Shown: positions 46,524 through 55,651, numbered from the stretch's first letter. The stretch: 64,000 nt of DNA from Zavarzinia marina (GCF_021568905.1 NZ_JAKGSB010000001.1:744001-808000), one strand, 5' to 3'. Notes: generated by a model from the sequence alone, not told the origin. Made by a program: numbers and translations.

Positions 46524-46982
46524 TTACCTCTTGTTCTTCGGGTTCATGGCCGCGACGTCCAGGACTTCGGGCTGGGAACCGGCATGCGGATGTTCGGAAC
46601 CGGCATAGACACGCAGATTCGACATCTGCTGACGGCCGAGGGGGCCACGGGGCACCATGCGCTCGACGGCCTTGATCAGGACGCGCTCGGGATGGCGGCC
46701 ATCCAGGATCTGGGCCATGGTGCGCGACTTGATGCCGCCCGGGTGGCCGGTGTGCCAGTGGAACTTGCGGGTCTCACGCTTGCGGCCCGTGAACTGCACC
46801 TTGTCGGCGTTGATCACGATGACGTTGTCGCCCATGTCGACATGGGGCGTGAAGGTGGCCAGATGCTTGCCACGCAGACGGTTGGCGACGATCGATGCGA
46901 GACGGCCAACGACCAGCCCTTCGGCGTCGATCACCACCCACTTCTTTGTCACTTCCGCCGGCTTCGCGGAATAGGTCTTCAT
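46524..46982 (-). CDS. rplM: 50S ribosomal protein L13
   Basis: This 152-residue protein is L13 (uL13). It shows [33 protein letters not shown] and [20 protein letters not shown], each a family landmark. The ATG at 46982 follows a GAGG site; the frame extends 25 codons upstream without similarity. It is the first gene of the rplM-rpsI operon, whose promoter should lie in 46983-47141, where AT-rich sequence (TTATCGATACGG) is visible. Confidence 0.98.
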   Translation of the reverse strand: MKTYSAKPAEVTKKWVVIDAEGLVVGRLASIVANRLRGKHLATFTPHVDMGDNVIVINADKVQFTGRKRETRKFHWHTGHPGGIKSRTMAQILDGRHPERVLIKAVERMVPRGPLGRQQMSNLRVYAGSEHPHAGSQPEVLDVAAMNPKNKR

Positions 46983-47141
46983 TGCTCGAACCTCGTTGAG
47001 CCGGGCGGCGGGCCCGGCGGAGGCCGGCATATAGGCAGAGCAGCGGAGCGAAATCAAGCCTCTTCAGCGCAATGAAATCAGCATCTTATCGATACGGTAT
47101 TATTTTACCGTTTCCTAACCCGCTGATTTTTGGTGAGCCCG

Positions 47142-47753
47142 TCAGGCGGGCACGTCGATACCGCGCTGGACCGCCGGGCGGCCGCCCACGCGCTCCAGCC
47201 AGGCGGTGACGCCGGGCAGGCCCTCGACATCGACGCCCAGGAAGCCGCCCAGCTTCACCCAGGGGTAGGAGGCGATGTCTGCGACCGAATAGTCCGCGCC
47301 GCCGAGATAGGGGGCGGCGGCGAGCCTTGTCTCCAGGACGTTGTAGATGCGTTCCACCTCGCCCGAGAATCGCGAAAGCGGGTAGGTCTGGGGCTCGCCC
47401 TGATAATTCCGGAAGTGGAAGAGCTGGCCCATCATGGGCCCGATGGAGGCCATCTGGAAGAAGAGCCATTCGAGCTGTTCCGCGCGGGCCGCCTCGCCCA
47501 CCGGCGCCAGCAGGCGCCCGGCCTTTTCGGCCAGATAGATCAGGATGGCGCCCGACTCGAAGACCACCTGTCCGGTGTCGGTGTCGCGGATCACCGGGAT
47601 CTTGTTGTTCGGATTGAGGGCCAGGAATTCCGGCGAGAACTGCTCCCGCTTGCCGAGGTCGATCGCATGGACGCTGTAGTCCATGCCCAATTCCTCGAGC
47701 ATGACGGAGACCTTGCGGCCATTGGGCGTCTTCGCGGTGTAGAGTTCGATCAT
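47142..47753 (-). CDS. Nu-class glutathione S-transferase (YfcG/YghU-like)
   Basis: This 203-residue protein has a thioredoxin-fold N-domain (LYTAKTPNGRKVSVMLEELG, with Thr and Asn at the positions that replace the catalytic Tyr/Ser in nu-class enzymes, and ESGAILIYLAEK for glutathione binding) and a helical C-domain. Nu-class GSTs such as YfcG are efficient disulfide-bond reductases and organic-peroxide scavengers. It is divergent from the enoyl-CoA hydratase paralogue. Confidence 0.88.
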   Translation of the reverse strand: MIELYTAKTPNGRKVSVMLEELGMDYSVHAIDLGKREQFSPEFLALNPNNKIPVIRDTDTGQVVFESGAILIYLAEKAGRLLAPVGEAARAEQLEWLFFQMASIGPMMGQLFHFRNYQGEPQTYPLSRFSGEVERIYNVLETRLAAAPYLGGADYSVADIASYPWVKLGGFLGVDVEGLPGVTAWLERVGGRPAVQRGIDVPA

Positions 47754-47821
47754 GGTCTAATTCCGGCGCTGCAGCACGAGACGATAGGCTTGCCGCAAGC
47801 GGCCGCCATGGCCAAACGAAT

Positions 47822-47850
47822 AATTCGGCCGGAAAACAATTCGGCCGGAA
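47822..47850. repeat. Direct repeat of 13 bp, possible operator
   Basis: AATTCGGCCGGAA occurs at 47822-47834 and 47838-47850, a period of 16 bases, and each copy contains the palindrome TTCGGCCGGAA-like core TTCGGCCGAA imperfectly. It lies between the divergent GST and crotonase genes, 24 bases before the latter's start, where a shared regulator could bind. Confidence 0.6.
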
Positions 47851-47873
47851 CGTGATCCGCCAGGGAGATTTCG

Positions 47874-48668
47874 ATGAACGCAATGAATGGCGCGCCCCCG
47901 GTGCTGCGCGAGGATCGCGACGGCATCGCCACCCTCACCCTGAATCGCCCGGCGGCGCGGAACGCCCTGTCGATGGACATGATGGCGGCGCTGATCGACG
48001 CCTTCGACGCCATCGATGCCGATCATTCGGTCAAGGTCGCCGTCCTGGCGGCCGAAGGTCCCGCCTTCTGCGCCGGCCACGACCTGAAGGAATTGCGCGC
48101 CATCGGCGAGGACGGAGAGCGTCTGGGCGCCATCTTCGCGCGCTGCAGCCACCTGATGCTGCGCATGCAGTCGCTGCGCCAGCCCGTGATCGCCCGGGTT
48201 CACGCCATGGCGACGGCCGCCGGCTGCCAACTCGTCGCGACCGCCGACCTCGCCGTCGCGGCGGAGGGCGCGCGTTTCGCGACGCCCGGCGTCAACATCG
48301 GTCTGTTCTGCTCCACCCCCATGGTGGCGCTGACCCGCAACGTGCCGCGCAAGCAGGCGATGGAAATGCTGCTGACCGGCGAAGCCATGGACGCCGCGAC
48401 GGCCGAACGCTATGGCCTGATCAACCGGGCCGTGCCGGCGGATGCCCTCGATGCGACGGTCCACGAGATGGCGGCGCGCATCGCCTCGAAATCGCCCCTC
48501 ACCCTGTCGATCGGCAAGGAAGCCTTCTATGCCCAGGTCGAGAAGACGACCCAGGAGGCTTACAACTACGCCTCCGCCGTCATGACCCGGAACATGCTGG
48601 CCAAGGATGCCCAGGAAGGCGTCGGCGCCTTCATCGAGAAGCGCCACCCGGTCTGGTGCGGCTGCTGA
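47874..48668 (+). CDS. Crotonase-fold protein, ECHDC3-like, lacking catalytic glutamates
   Basis: This 264-residue protein has the enoyl-CoA hydratase/isomerase fold: NRPAARNALS (24-33), the oxyanion-hole segment AFCAGHDLKEL (64-74) and AAGCQLVATADLAVA (115-129). The two glutamates that drive hydration in crotonase are replaced by Gln119 and Gly139 (ATPGVNIGLF). Such ECHDC3-like members may bind acyl-CoA without hydrating it or may carry out another reaction. The C-terminus ends HPVWCGC. It is annotated as a hydratase in many genomes by fold only. Confidence 0.85.
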   Translation: MNAMNGAPPVLREDRDGIATLTLNRPAARNALSMDMMAALIDAFDAIDADHSVKVAVLAAEGPAFCAGHDLKELRAIGEDGERLGAIFARCSHLMLRMQSLRQPVIARVHAMATAAGCQLVATADLAVAAEGARFATPGVNIGLFCSTPMVALTRNVPRKQAMEMLLTGEAMDAATAERYGLINRAVPADALDATVHEMAARIASKSPLTLSIGKEAFYAQVEKTTQEAYNYASAVMTRNMLAKDAQEGVGAFIEKRHPVWCGC

Positions 48669-48687
48669 AGTCGGGGCCAGCGCGGCA

Positions 48688-48713
48688 GGCCCGAAGGGCA
48701 TCGCCCTCGGGCC
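48688..48713. terminator. Hairpin between convergent genes
   Basis: GGCCCGAAGGGC and GCCCTCGGGCC pair with one bulged base around AT. It lies between the crotonase gene and the gene ending at 48717. There is no T run on either side, so termination is uncertain. Confidence 0.35.
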
Positions 48714-48716
48714 GGC

Positions 48717-49193
48717 TCACCGGCTCATGCAGCGTTCGACCGAGGCCCGAAAACGGGCATCCACCTCCGTCGGCACCGACTGCCCGTTGACCATCGCCTC
48801 CATATCGGCGAGCGAGAACTGTCCGTTCCGCAGTTCGCTTTCCAGCCAGTCGACCTGACAGTCGCACAGATTGTCGATCGTCGCCCGATCCAATGCCTGG
48901 CCCAGCGGGCCCCGGCCGATCGACGACCGGCAATCCCGGGTCATATTGCCACGGACTTCGGCAAGCATTCTCCCGTCGTCCCCGAAGAACATCGCGGCGT
49001 CCGGCGATATCGACGTCGAGGACGGCCTCGAAGCGGGCGCGGGCGTTCCGCGCGTTTCCACCGCCACACGGCCGGGCGGTGACGCGCCGTCGCGGGGCAT
49101 TCGCCGCTCGATCCATTCGGCGCCGAAATAGACGCCGGCCGCGACGAGCAGGAAGAGGAGCGTCAAGAGCACATAGTCGCGAAACGTCAGCAT
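48717..49193 (-). CDS. Membrane-anchored protein of unknown function
   Basis: This 158-residue protein has one N-terminal membrane helix (about 7-25), a Pro/Ser-rich linker (about 35-65) and a C-terminal helical domain with four cysteines (TRDCRSS, LCDCQVD, ERCMSR). The cysteines may form disulfides in the periplasm. The motif NLCDCQVDWLESEL is the most family-like part, but I cannot name the family. The ATG at 49193 has a GGGAG site; a longer start at 49259 has no support. Confidence 0.7.
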   Translation of the reverse strand: MLTFRDYVLLTLLFLLVAAGVYFGAEWIERRMPRDGASPPGRVAVETRGTPAPASRPSSTSISPDAAMFFGDDGRMLAEVRGNMTRDCRSSIGRGPLGQALDRATIDNLCDCQVDWLESELRNGQFSLADMEAMVNGQSVPTEVDARFRASVERCMSR

Positions 49194-49289
49194 CACCGGT
49201 GACTCCCGTACGGCAGGCCATGCCATTTTGCCGGAAAGACCGCGATGATGATCCCGCAAAGATCGTTAAGCGGGAATGAAGATTCGCGC

Positions 49290-50279
49290 CTAGATAAGCC
49301 CCGCCAGCGGCGAACTCGGATCGGCATAGAGTTTGCGCGGCATGCGGCCGGCGCGATAGGCGAGACGGCCGGCCTCGATCGCCGCCTTCATGGCGCGCGC
49401 CATCAGGATCGGCTCCTTCGCCTCGGCGATCGCCGTATTCATGAGAACCGCGTCGCAGCCGAGTTCCATGGCGACGGCGGCATCGGACGCGGTGCCGACC
49501 CCGGCGTCGACCAGAACCGGCACCTTCGCTTCCTCGATGATCAGGCGGATATTGACGGCATTCTGGATGCCGAGGCCGGAGCCGATGGGCGCGCCGAGGG
49601 GCATGATGGCACAGCAGCCGATCTCCTCGAGGCGCTTCGCCGCGATCGGATCGTCGGCGCAATAGACCATGACCTCGAAGCCTTCCTTCACCAGAACCTC
49701 GGCCGCCTTCAGGGTCTCGGGCATGTTGGGATAGAGGGTCTTCACATTGCCGAGCACCTCGAGCTTCACGAGGTTCCAGCCCCCCGCCTCCCGCGCCAGG
49801 CGCAGCGTGCGGACCGCGTCGTCGGCCGTATAGCAGCCGGCGGTATTGGGCAGGAAGGTATAGTGCCTGGGATCGAGATAGTCGACCAGCATGGGCGCGC
49901 CCGGCGTCGCCAGATTCACCCGGCGCACGGCGACGGTGACGATCTCGGCGCCCGAGGCGGCAATGGCGTCGCGGGTCTCCTCGAAATCCCTGTACTTGCC
50001 TGTTCCGACCAGAAGGCGCGAGGTGAAGCGGCGCCCGGCGACGGTCCAGTGATCGTCGTCGGCGCCGGCATGGTCGCCGCCGCCGATGAAATGCACGATC
50101 TCGATCCGGTCGCCGTCGGCGAGCGAAACGGCGTCATAGGTGGAACGCGGCACGATCTCCAGATTGCGCTCGACCGCCACCTTGCCCTGGTCGAGACCCA
50201 GCTGCGAGATCAGGGACGCCACGGTCGCCGGGCCGTGAAACTCCATGGCGTCGCCGTTGACGGTGATGTTCATATCCAT
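49290..50279 (-). CDS. thiSG: Fused sulfur carrier ThiS and thiazole synthase ThiG
   Basis: This 329-residue protein joins ThiS (about 1-68) to ThiG (about 75-329) in one chain. ThiS ends in Gly66-Gly67-Gly68, but a linker ([10 protein letters not shown]) follows instead of a free C-terminus. ThiG shows [13 protein letters not shown], the Schiff-base lysine Lys172 in [10 protein letters not shown], and the phosphate loop [12 protein letters not shown]. ThiG builds the thiamine thiazole ring with sulfur from a ThiS thiocarboxylate, which normally needs a free terminal Gly, so processing or another chemistry is implied. The start at 50279 has GGACGAGA; 50273 is possible. No TPP riboswitch is seen upstream. 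Confidence 0.93.
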   Translation of the reverse strand: MDMNITVNGDAMEFHGPATVASLISQLGLDQGKVAVERNLEIVPRSTYDAVSLADGDRIEIVHFIGGGDHAGADDDHWTVAGRRFTSRLLVGTGKYRDFEETRDAIAASGAEIVTVAVRRVNLATPGAPMLVDYLDPRHYTFLPNTAGCYTADDAVRTLRLAREAGGWNLVKLEVLGNVKTLYPNMPETLKAAEVLVKEGFEVMVYCADDPIAAKRLEEIGCCAIMPLGAPIGSGLGIQNAVNIRLIIEEAKVPVLVDAGVGTASDAAVAMELGCDAVLMNTAIAEAKEPILMARAMKAAIEAGRLAYRAGRMPRKLYADPSSPLAGLI

Positions 50280-50319
50280 TCTCGTCCGCTGATTCCTGCT
50301 TTCCGGGGTTCGCCCGTCA

Positions 50320-50348
50320 CATATAGGGGATCGCCGGGCCCGAGTTAA
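50320..50348 (-). promoter_or_regulatory. Candidate thiSG promoter with adjacent palindrome
   Basis: On the minus strand TTAACT (50348-50343) and TATATG (50325-50320) are spaced by 17 bases, 41 bases upstream of the thiSG start. The -35 is part of an inverted repeat GTTAACC-TTTT-GGTTAGC (about 50344-50361), a possible operator shared with the divergent kinase gene. Confidence 0.5.
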
Positions 50349-50449
50349 CCTTTTGGTTAGCGAGTTTTGCCATCTTGCAGGCCATCCCGGCTCCATTCAT
50401 GGTCTGGCGCCGAAGGGCGACTTTCGGGAAACCACGCGGGGTATGAAAC

Positions 50450-52402
50450 GTGGAAAGCAGCGCCATCCAGCTGAAGGCCGTGATCGACACGGCGGTCGAC
50501 GGCATCATCATCATCGACCGCAACGGCAGCGTCAAAATGTACAATGCCGCCTGCGAGGAACTGTTCGGCTATGCCGCGCCCGAGGTTCTGGGCCAGAACG
50601 TGCGCATGCTGATGCCCCCGCCCTATCGCGACGAGCATGATTCGTATCTCGACAATTACCGCAACACGGGCATCCGCAAGATCATCGGCATCGGCCGCGA
50701 GGTCGTCGGCCAACGGAAGGACGGCAGCACCTTCCCCATGGAACTCTCGGTCGGCGAGACATCCGCCGACGGCGAGAACTTCTATGTCGGCATCATTCGC
50801 GACATTTCCGAGCGCAAGCGCGCGGAAGAAGCCATCCGCGCCTCCGAGGCGACCATGCGCGCCGTCATCGAGACGGCGGTCGACGGCGTGATCATCATCG
50901 ACGACGCCGGCAAGGTGCAGATCTACAATCCCGCCTGCCAGAAGCTGTTCGGCTATCCGGCGTCGGAAGTGATCGGCCGCAACGTGCGCATGCTGATGCC
51001 GCTGCCCTACCGCGAGGAACACGACGGCTATATCTCCAACTACCAGCGCACCGGGGTCCGCAAGATCATCGGCATCGGCCGCGAAGTCGTCGGCCAGCGG
51101 AAGGATGGGTCGACCTTTCCCATGGAACTTTCCGTCGGCGAGGCGATGGCGGACGGCAAGAAGGTCTATGTCGGCATCATCCGGGATCTTTCGGAGCGGA
51201 TCGAGGCGATGGAGGCGGTGACCACCGCCAAGCAGGCCGATGCCGCCAACCGGGCCAAATCCGAATTCCTGGCGACCATGAGCCACGAGCTGCGCACCCC
51301 CATGAACGGCATCCTGGGCATGACCGGGCTCCTCATGGACACGCCGCTGACCACCGAGCAGCGCGAATATGCCGAGGCGGTGCAGAAATCGGGCGAGACC
51401 CTGCTCACCCTCCTCAACAACATCCTCGACCTCTCCAAGATCGAGGCCGGCCGCTTCGAACTCTACGACCGGCCGTTCGATCCGAACGAGGTGCTGGACG
51501 GCATCGCCGCCGTCTGGGAAAGCCAGGCCAACCGCAAGGGCCTGGAATTCTTCGTCACCAATGATCTGCGCGGCGTTTCTGCCCTCATCGGCGATCCCGA
51601 CCGCCTGCGCCAGATCCTGGTCAACCTGGTCTCCAACGCCGTCAAATTCACCTCGTCCGGCTTCATCGCGCTGCGCGTGAAACGCGAGGCCTCCATGGGC
51701 GAGAAGGTCGTGCTGCGCTTCGAGGTGAAGGATTCCGGCATCGGCATCGCCGAGGACGTGCAGAACCGCCTGTTCCGCAAGTTCGAGCAGGCGGATGCCG
51801 ATACCGCGCGCACCTATGGCGGCTCCGGCCTCGGCCTCGCCATCTGCCGGCAGCTGACCGAGATGATGGGCGGCCATATCGGCCTGGTCAGCGCGCCGGG
51901 ACGCGGCTCCACCTTCTGGGTCACGCTGCCCTTCGACGTGGTCGAAGCCGAAGGTTACGAGGACGGCGCCCGGATCGAGAAGGCCGCAGCCGAGAAAAGA
52001 TCTGAAAATACGGTTCCCAACTCCCTGAAAATACTGGTTGCCGAGGATCATCCATACAATCAGAAACTGATGCTGGCGCGGCTGGGCGCGGCCGGTCATT
52101 CGGTCACCCTCGCCAATGACGGGGTCGAAGCCCTGGCCAAGGCCACGGAGCAGGAATTCGATCTCGTGCTGATGGACGTGCGCATGCCGGAGATGGACGG
52201 CATCCAGGCGACGGCGGAGATCCGCAAATTGCCCCCGCCCCACGGCACGGTTCCCATCATCGCGGTGACGGCGCATGCCATGCGCGGCGACCGCGAGCGC
52301 TATCTCGAGGCCGGCATGGACGATTACGTCTCCAAACCGGTCGATTTCGGCGCCCTGTTCCAGGTCGTCCAGAAAGTTCTCGACCGGCACCACAAGGGGT
52401 GA
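50450..52402 (+). CDS. Hybrid histidine kinase with two tandem FixL-like haem PAS domains
   Basis: This 650-residue cytosolic kinase has PAS1 (about 9-122), PAS2 (about 137-250), a HisKA domain with His279 (MSHELRTP), an ATPase domain (about 380-497, with VSNAVKF and GGSGLGLA) and a receiver with Asp576. Both PAS copies resemble the oxygen-sensing domain of FixL, including the haem-ligand His (His63 in EHDSY, His191 in EHDGY) and the distal Arg (Arg83, Arg211 in IIGIGRE), and both retain GQRKDGSTFPMELSVGE. They are offset by 128 residues and nearly identical, so one arose by duplication. The start is GTG at 50450. No fixJ-like partner is adjacent. Confidence 0.92.
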   Translation: MESSAIQLKAVIDTAVDGIIIIDRNGSVKMYNAACEELFGYAAPEVLGQNVRMLMPPPYRDEHDSYLDNYRNTGIRKIIGIGREVVGQRKDGSTFPMELSVGETSADGENFYVGIIRDISERKRAEEAIRASEATMRAVIETAVDGVIIIDDAGKVQIYNPACQKLFGYPASEVIGRNVRMLMPLPYREEHDGYISNYQRTGVRKIIGIGREVVGQRKDGSTFPMELSVGEAMADGKKVYVGIIRDLSERIEAMEAVTTAKQADAANRAKSEFLATMSHELRTPMNGILGMTGLLMDTPLTTEQREYAEAVQKSGETLLTLLNNILDLSKIEAGRFELYDRPFDPNEVLDGIAAVWESQANRKGLEFFVTNDLRGVSALIGDPDRLRQILVNLVSNAVKFTSSGFIALRVKREASMGEKVVLRFEVKDSGIGIAEDVQNRLFRKFEQADADTARTYGGSGLGLAICRQLTEMMGGHIGLVSAPGRGSTFWVTLPFDVVEAEGYEDGARIEKAAAEKRSENTVPNSLKILVAEDHPYNQKLMLARLGAAGHSVTLANDGVEALAKATEQEFDLVLMDVRMPEMDGIQATAEIRKLPPPHGTVPIIAVTAHAMRGDRERYLEAGMDDYVSKPVDFGALFQVVQKVLDRHHKG

Positions 52403-52514
52403 CGGGCACCCGCGCGGGACCATGCCTGGCCATTTGCGCCCGCACCGCCGCCACTGTAATGTTCGCCAGCCCATAGCGGCAGCGATTCATCCGGTGCCGG
52501 GGCGGCCAGCCGGC

Positions 52515-52559
52515 GTCACTTTCCGCCAGTGTCACTTTCCGCCAGCGTCACTTTCCGAG
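52515..52559. repeat. 16-bp tandem repeats upstream of aroQ
   Basis: GTCACTTTCCGCCAGT (52515-52530), GTCACTTTCCGCCAGC (52531-52546) and a truncated third copy GTCACTTTCCGAG (52547-52559) are contiguous. The last copy merges into the GAGGGAA ribosome site of aroQ, nine bases before its ATG. Confidence 0.85.
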
Positions 52560-52567
52560 GGAACAAC

Positions 52568-53026
52568 ATGCGGCCGATCGTTCTGGTGCTCAACGGACCG
52601 AACCTGAATCTCCTTGGCCTGCGCGAACCCCATATCTACGGACACGACACGCTGGCCGGCATCAAGGCCATGGTGGAGGCCTGGGGCGAGAGCTTCGGAC
52701 TTGAGGTGGAATTCCACCAGAGCAACCACGAAGGCGAATTGATCGACCTGATCCATGGCGCACGGGGCCGCGCCGCCGGGATCATCATCAATGCAGGGGC
52801 ATTGACCCATACCTCGATCGCGATCATGGACGCGCTGCTCGCGGTCGACGTGCCGGCGATCGAGGTTCATCTGTCCAACATTTTCAAGCGTGAAGCCTTC
52901 CGCCATCACTCTTATGTCGCGTTCGCGGCACGGGGCGTGATATGTGGCCTCGGCGTTCAGGGCTATCTGCTGGCGCTCGAGGCGGTGAAGGGCTTGGTTT
53001 CGCCCGATACGCCGCCCCGGAACTGA
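52568..53026 (+). CDS. aroQ: 3-dehydroquinate dehydratase, type II
   Basis: This 152-residue dodecameric enzyme forms 3-dehydroshikimate in the shikimate pathway. The signature [18 protein letters not shown] (8-25) holds the catalytic Tyr24 region; [21 protein letters not shown] and [17 protein letters not shown] complete the active site. It heads aroQ-accB-accC-aat, a conserved alphaproteobacterial order linking aromatic and fatty-acid synthesis genes. Confidence 0.97.
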   Translation: MRPIVLVLNGPNLNLLGLREPHIYGHDTLAGIKAMVEAWGESFGLEVEFHQSNHEGELIDLIHGARGRAAGIIINAGALTHTSIAIMDALLAVDVPAIEVHLSNIFKREAFRHHSYVAFAARGVICGLGVQGYLLALEAVKGLVSPDTPPRN

Positions 53027-53094
53027 TCCGATGGATCGGATCCCGTCCGGGCATTCGGGGCCGGTGCCCTTCTTGAGATCGGAGAAATGAGTTG

Positions 53095-53556
53095 ATGGCC
53101 AAAATGTCGCTCGACAAGACGCTGATCCGCGAGCTGTCCGAGCTGCTTATCGAAGCCGACCTGACGGAGATCGAGGTCAGCGAAGGCGGCCGTTCCATTC
53201 GTGTCGCCCGTCAGGTCACCGTCCTGGCCGGTCCCTCGGTCGCGGCGGCGCCGGCCCCCGTGGTCGCGGCCCCGGCGGTTGCGGCCGCCGCGCCTGCCGC
53301 GGCGGCACCGGCCGCCGTCGACGGGACGCCCGTGACCTCCCCCATGGTCGGCACCGCCTATCTCTCGCCGGAGCCCGGCGCCGCCGCCTTCGTCCGCCCG
53401 GGCGACCGCGTCTCCAAGGGCCAGACCCTTCTGATCGTCGAAGCGATGAAGACCATGAACCCGATTCCCGCGCCCCGCGACGGCACGGTGAGCAAGGTGG
53501 CCGTCGAGAACGGCCAGCCGGTCGAATTTGGCGAGATCCTGGTCGTCCTCGAATAA
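53095..53556 (+). CDS. accB: Biotin carboxyl carrier protein of acetyl-CoA carboxylase
   Basis: This 153-residue carrier shuttles carboxyl groups between AccC and AccA/D in the first step of fatty-acid synthesis. The N-terminal dimer region (1-42) is followed by an Ala/Pro-rich swivel (about 45-78) and a biotinyl domain with Lys119 in EAMKTMNP. The ATG at 53095 has GGAGA at a good distance; a TTG one codon earlier is dismissed. accC follows 15 bases after its stop. Confidence 0.97.
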   Translation: MAKMSLDKTLIRELSELLIEADLTEIEVSEGGRSIRVARQVTVLAGPSVAAAPAPVVAAPAVAAAAPAAAAPAAVDGTPVTSPMVGTAYLSPEPGAAAFVRPGDRVSKGQTLLIVEAMKTMNPIPAPRDGTVSKVAVENGQPVEFGEILVVLE

Positions 53557-53571
53557 GGACGGATGCATCCC

Positions 53572-54927
53572 ATGTTCGAAAAGCTCATGATCGCCAACCG
53601 CGGCGAGATCGCGCTGCGCATTCACCGCGCCTGCAAGGAAATGGGCATCGCCACCGTGGCGGTGCATTCGACGGCGGATGCCGACGCCATGCACGTCCGC
53701 CTCGCGGACGAGAGCGTCTGCATCGGCCCGCCGCCCTCGAACAAGAGCTATCTCTACATCCCGTCGCTGATCTCGGCCGCCGAGATCACCAATACCGACG
53801 CCATCCATCCCGGCTATGGCTTCCTGTCGGAGAATGCCAATTTCGCCCAGATCGTCGGCGAGCACGGCATCACCTTCGTCGGCCCGAAGCCAGAGCACAT
53901 CCGTATGATGGGCGACAAGATCGTCGCCAAGAAGACGGCCAAGGAACTCGGCATCCCGGTGGTCCCCGGCTCGGAAGGCGGCGTCTCGACGGAAGCGGAG
54001 GCGATCGCCATCGCCGAGGAGATCGGCTTTCCGGTCCTGATCAAGGCGGCGTCGGGCGGCGGCGGGCGCGGCATGAAGGTGGCGCGCAGCCTCGACGAGC
54101 TGGCCGTCGCGCTGTCGACCGCCCGCTCCGAGGCCAAGGCCGCCTTCGGCGACGACGCGGTCTATATCGAGAAATATCTCGGCCAGCCGCGCCACATCGA
54201 GATCCAGGTGATCGCCGACAGTTTCGGCAATGTGGTGCATCTGGGCGAGCGCGACTGTTCCCTGCAGCGCCGCCACCAGAAGGTGCTGGAGGAAGCCCCC
54301 TCGCCCATCCTCGACGTCGATGCCCGCAACAAGATCGGCAACATCGTCGCCGACGCCATGCGCAAGCTCGGCTATCTCGGCGTCGGCACGGTGGAATTCC
54401 TCTATGAGGACGGCGAATTCTACTTCATCGAGATGAACACCCGCCTGCAGGTCGAACATCCGATCACCGAAGCGATCACCGGCATCGACATCGTGCGCGA
54501 GCAGATCCGGATCGCCGCCGGCGCGCCGCTCTCCTTCTCGCAGGACGACGTCCAGTTCTCGGGCCATGCCGTCGAATGCCGCATCAATGCGGAGAACCCG
54601 GAGACCTTCACGCCGTCGCCGGGGCTGATCCTCGACTACCATCCGCCCGGCGGTCCCGGGGTGCGGATCGATTCGGCGGCCTATGCCGGCTATCGCATCC
54701 CGCCCTATTACGACAGCCTGATCGGCAAGCTGATCGTCCACGGCAAGAGCCGCGGCGAATGCCTGATGCGCCTGCGCCGGGCCCTCGACGAATATGTCGT
54801 CGGCGGCATCGAGACGACGATCCCGCTGCATCAGCGCCTGATCGGCGAAGCGGATTTCGCCGCCGGCGACTATCACATCCACTGGCTCGAGAAGTTCATC
54901 GAACGGACCCGCAGCCAGGACGATTGA
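53572..54927 (+). CDS. accC: Acetyl-CoA carboxylase biotin carboxylase subunit
   Basis: This 451-residue ATP-grasp enzyme carboxylates the biotin on Acc[24 protein letters not shown] opens it in two halves of the family start; [26 protein letters not shown] (glycine-rich ATP loop) and [14 protein letters not shown] (catalytic) are complete. The start is taken at 53572 by family alignment; an ATG three codons earlier is possible but its AAGGA site is only three bases away. It is co-transcribed with accB. Confidence 0.97.
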   Translation: MFEKLMIANRGEIALRIHRACKEMGIATVAVHSTADADAMHVRLADESVCIGPPPSNKSYLYIPSLISAAEITNTDAIHPGYGFLSENANFAQIVGEHGITFVGPKPEHIRMMGDKIVAKKTAKELGIPVVPGSEGGVSTEAEAIAIAEEIGFPVLIKAASGGGGRGMKVARSLDELAVALSTARSEAKAAFGDDAVYIEKYLGQPRHIEIQVIADSFGNVVHLGERDCSLQRRHQKVLEEAPSPILDVDARNKIGNIVADAMRKLGYLGVGTVEFLYEDGEFYFIEMNTRLQVEHPITEAITGIDIVREQIRIAAGAPLSFSQDDVQFSGHAVECRINAENPETFTPSPGLILDYHPPGGPGVRIDSAAYAGYRIPPYYDSLIGKLIVHGKSRGECLMRLRRALDEYVVGGIETTIPLHQRLIGEADFAAGDYHIHWLEKFIERTRSQDD

Positions 54928-54997
54928 TCCCTTCGCCGGGGCCGTGGTCCCCGGCGGTGACAGCATGGGCCGTGGGGGGCTATCCTCCCACGGAATC

Positions 54998-55651
54998 ATG
55001 ACCGAGCTGACCCCTGCCCTGTTGCTTCGCGCCTATGCCGCCGGGATTTTCCCGATGGCCGATCATGTGGGCGACGAGGACCTGTTCTGGGTCGATCCCG
55101 ACTGGCGCGGCATCCTGCCGCTCGACCAGTTCCACGTGCCGAAGAGCTTGGCCAAGGTGGTGCGCCGCGACCGTTTCCAGGTGACCGTCGACCGCGACTT
55201 CGAAACCGTCATCGCCGGCTGCGCGGCGTCCGCGCCCGGCCGGCGCAGCACCTGGATCAGCCACCGCATCCGCGGCCTCTATGCGGATCTGTTCCGCCTG
55301 GGTCACGCCCATTCGATCGAGACGCGGCTGGATGGCCGCCTGGTCGGCGGGCTCTATGGCGTGCGGCTCGGCGCCGCCTTCTTCGGTGAGAGCATGTTCA
55401 GCCGCGAGACCGATGCCTCGAAAGTGGCGCTGGTGCATCTGGTGGCGCGGCTGCGGGCCGGCGGCTTTCGCCTGCTCGACACCCAATTCGTCACCGGGCA
55501 CCTGATGCGCTTCGGCGCCCTGGAAATCCCGCGCGAGAATTATCGGCGATTGCTGGACGCGGCCCTGGCGCCGCCGTCAGGGGATTTCGACGCCCTGCCT
55601 CAGGGCTTGCCGGGGGACGCCGTCATGCAGGCGGTGACCCAGACGTCGTAG
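54998..55651 (+). CDS. aat: Leucyl/phenylalanyl-tRNA-protein transferase
   Basis: This 217-residue GNAT-like enzyme adds Leu or Phe to proteins with N-terminal Lys or Arg, marking them for ClpS/ClpAP. Family landmarks are [42 protein letters not shown]-type [16 protein letters not shown], and [15 protein letters not shown]. The last 52 bases overlap the convergent DUF2155 gene. The ATG at 54998 gives the usual N-terminus. Confidence 0.95.
   Translation: MTELTPALLLRAYAAGIFPMADHVGDEDLFWVDPDWRGILPLDQFHVPKSLAKVVRRDRFQVTVDRDFETVIAGCAASAPGRRSTWISHRIRGLYADLFRLGHAHSIETRLDGRLVGGLYGVRLGAAFFGESMFSRETDASKVALVHLVARLRAGGFRLLDTQFVTGHLMRFGALEIPRENYRRLLDAALAPPSGDFDALPQGLPGDAVMQAVTQTS

Noticed and set aside
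50280-50449. A TPP riboswitch upstream of thiSG
   Set aside because: The conserved CUGAGA and downstream thi-box elements are not present on the minus strand here.
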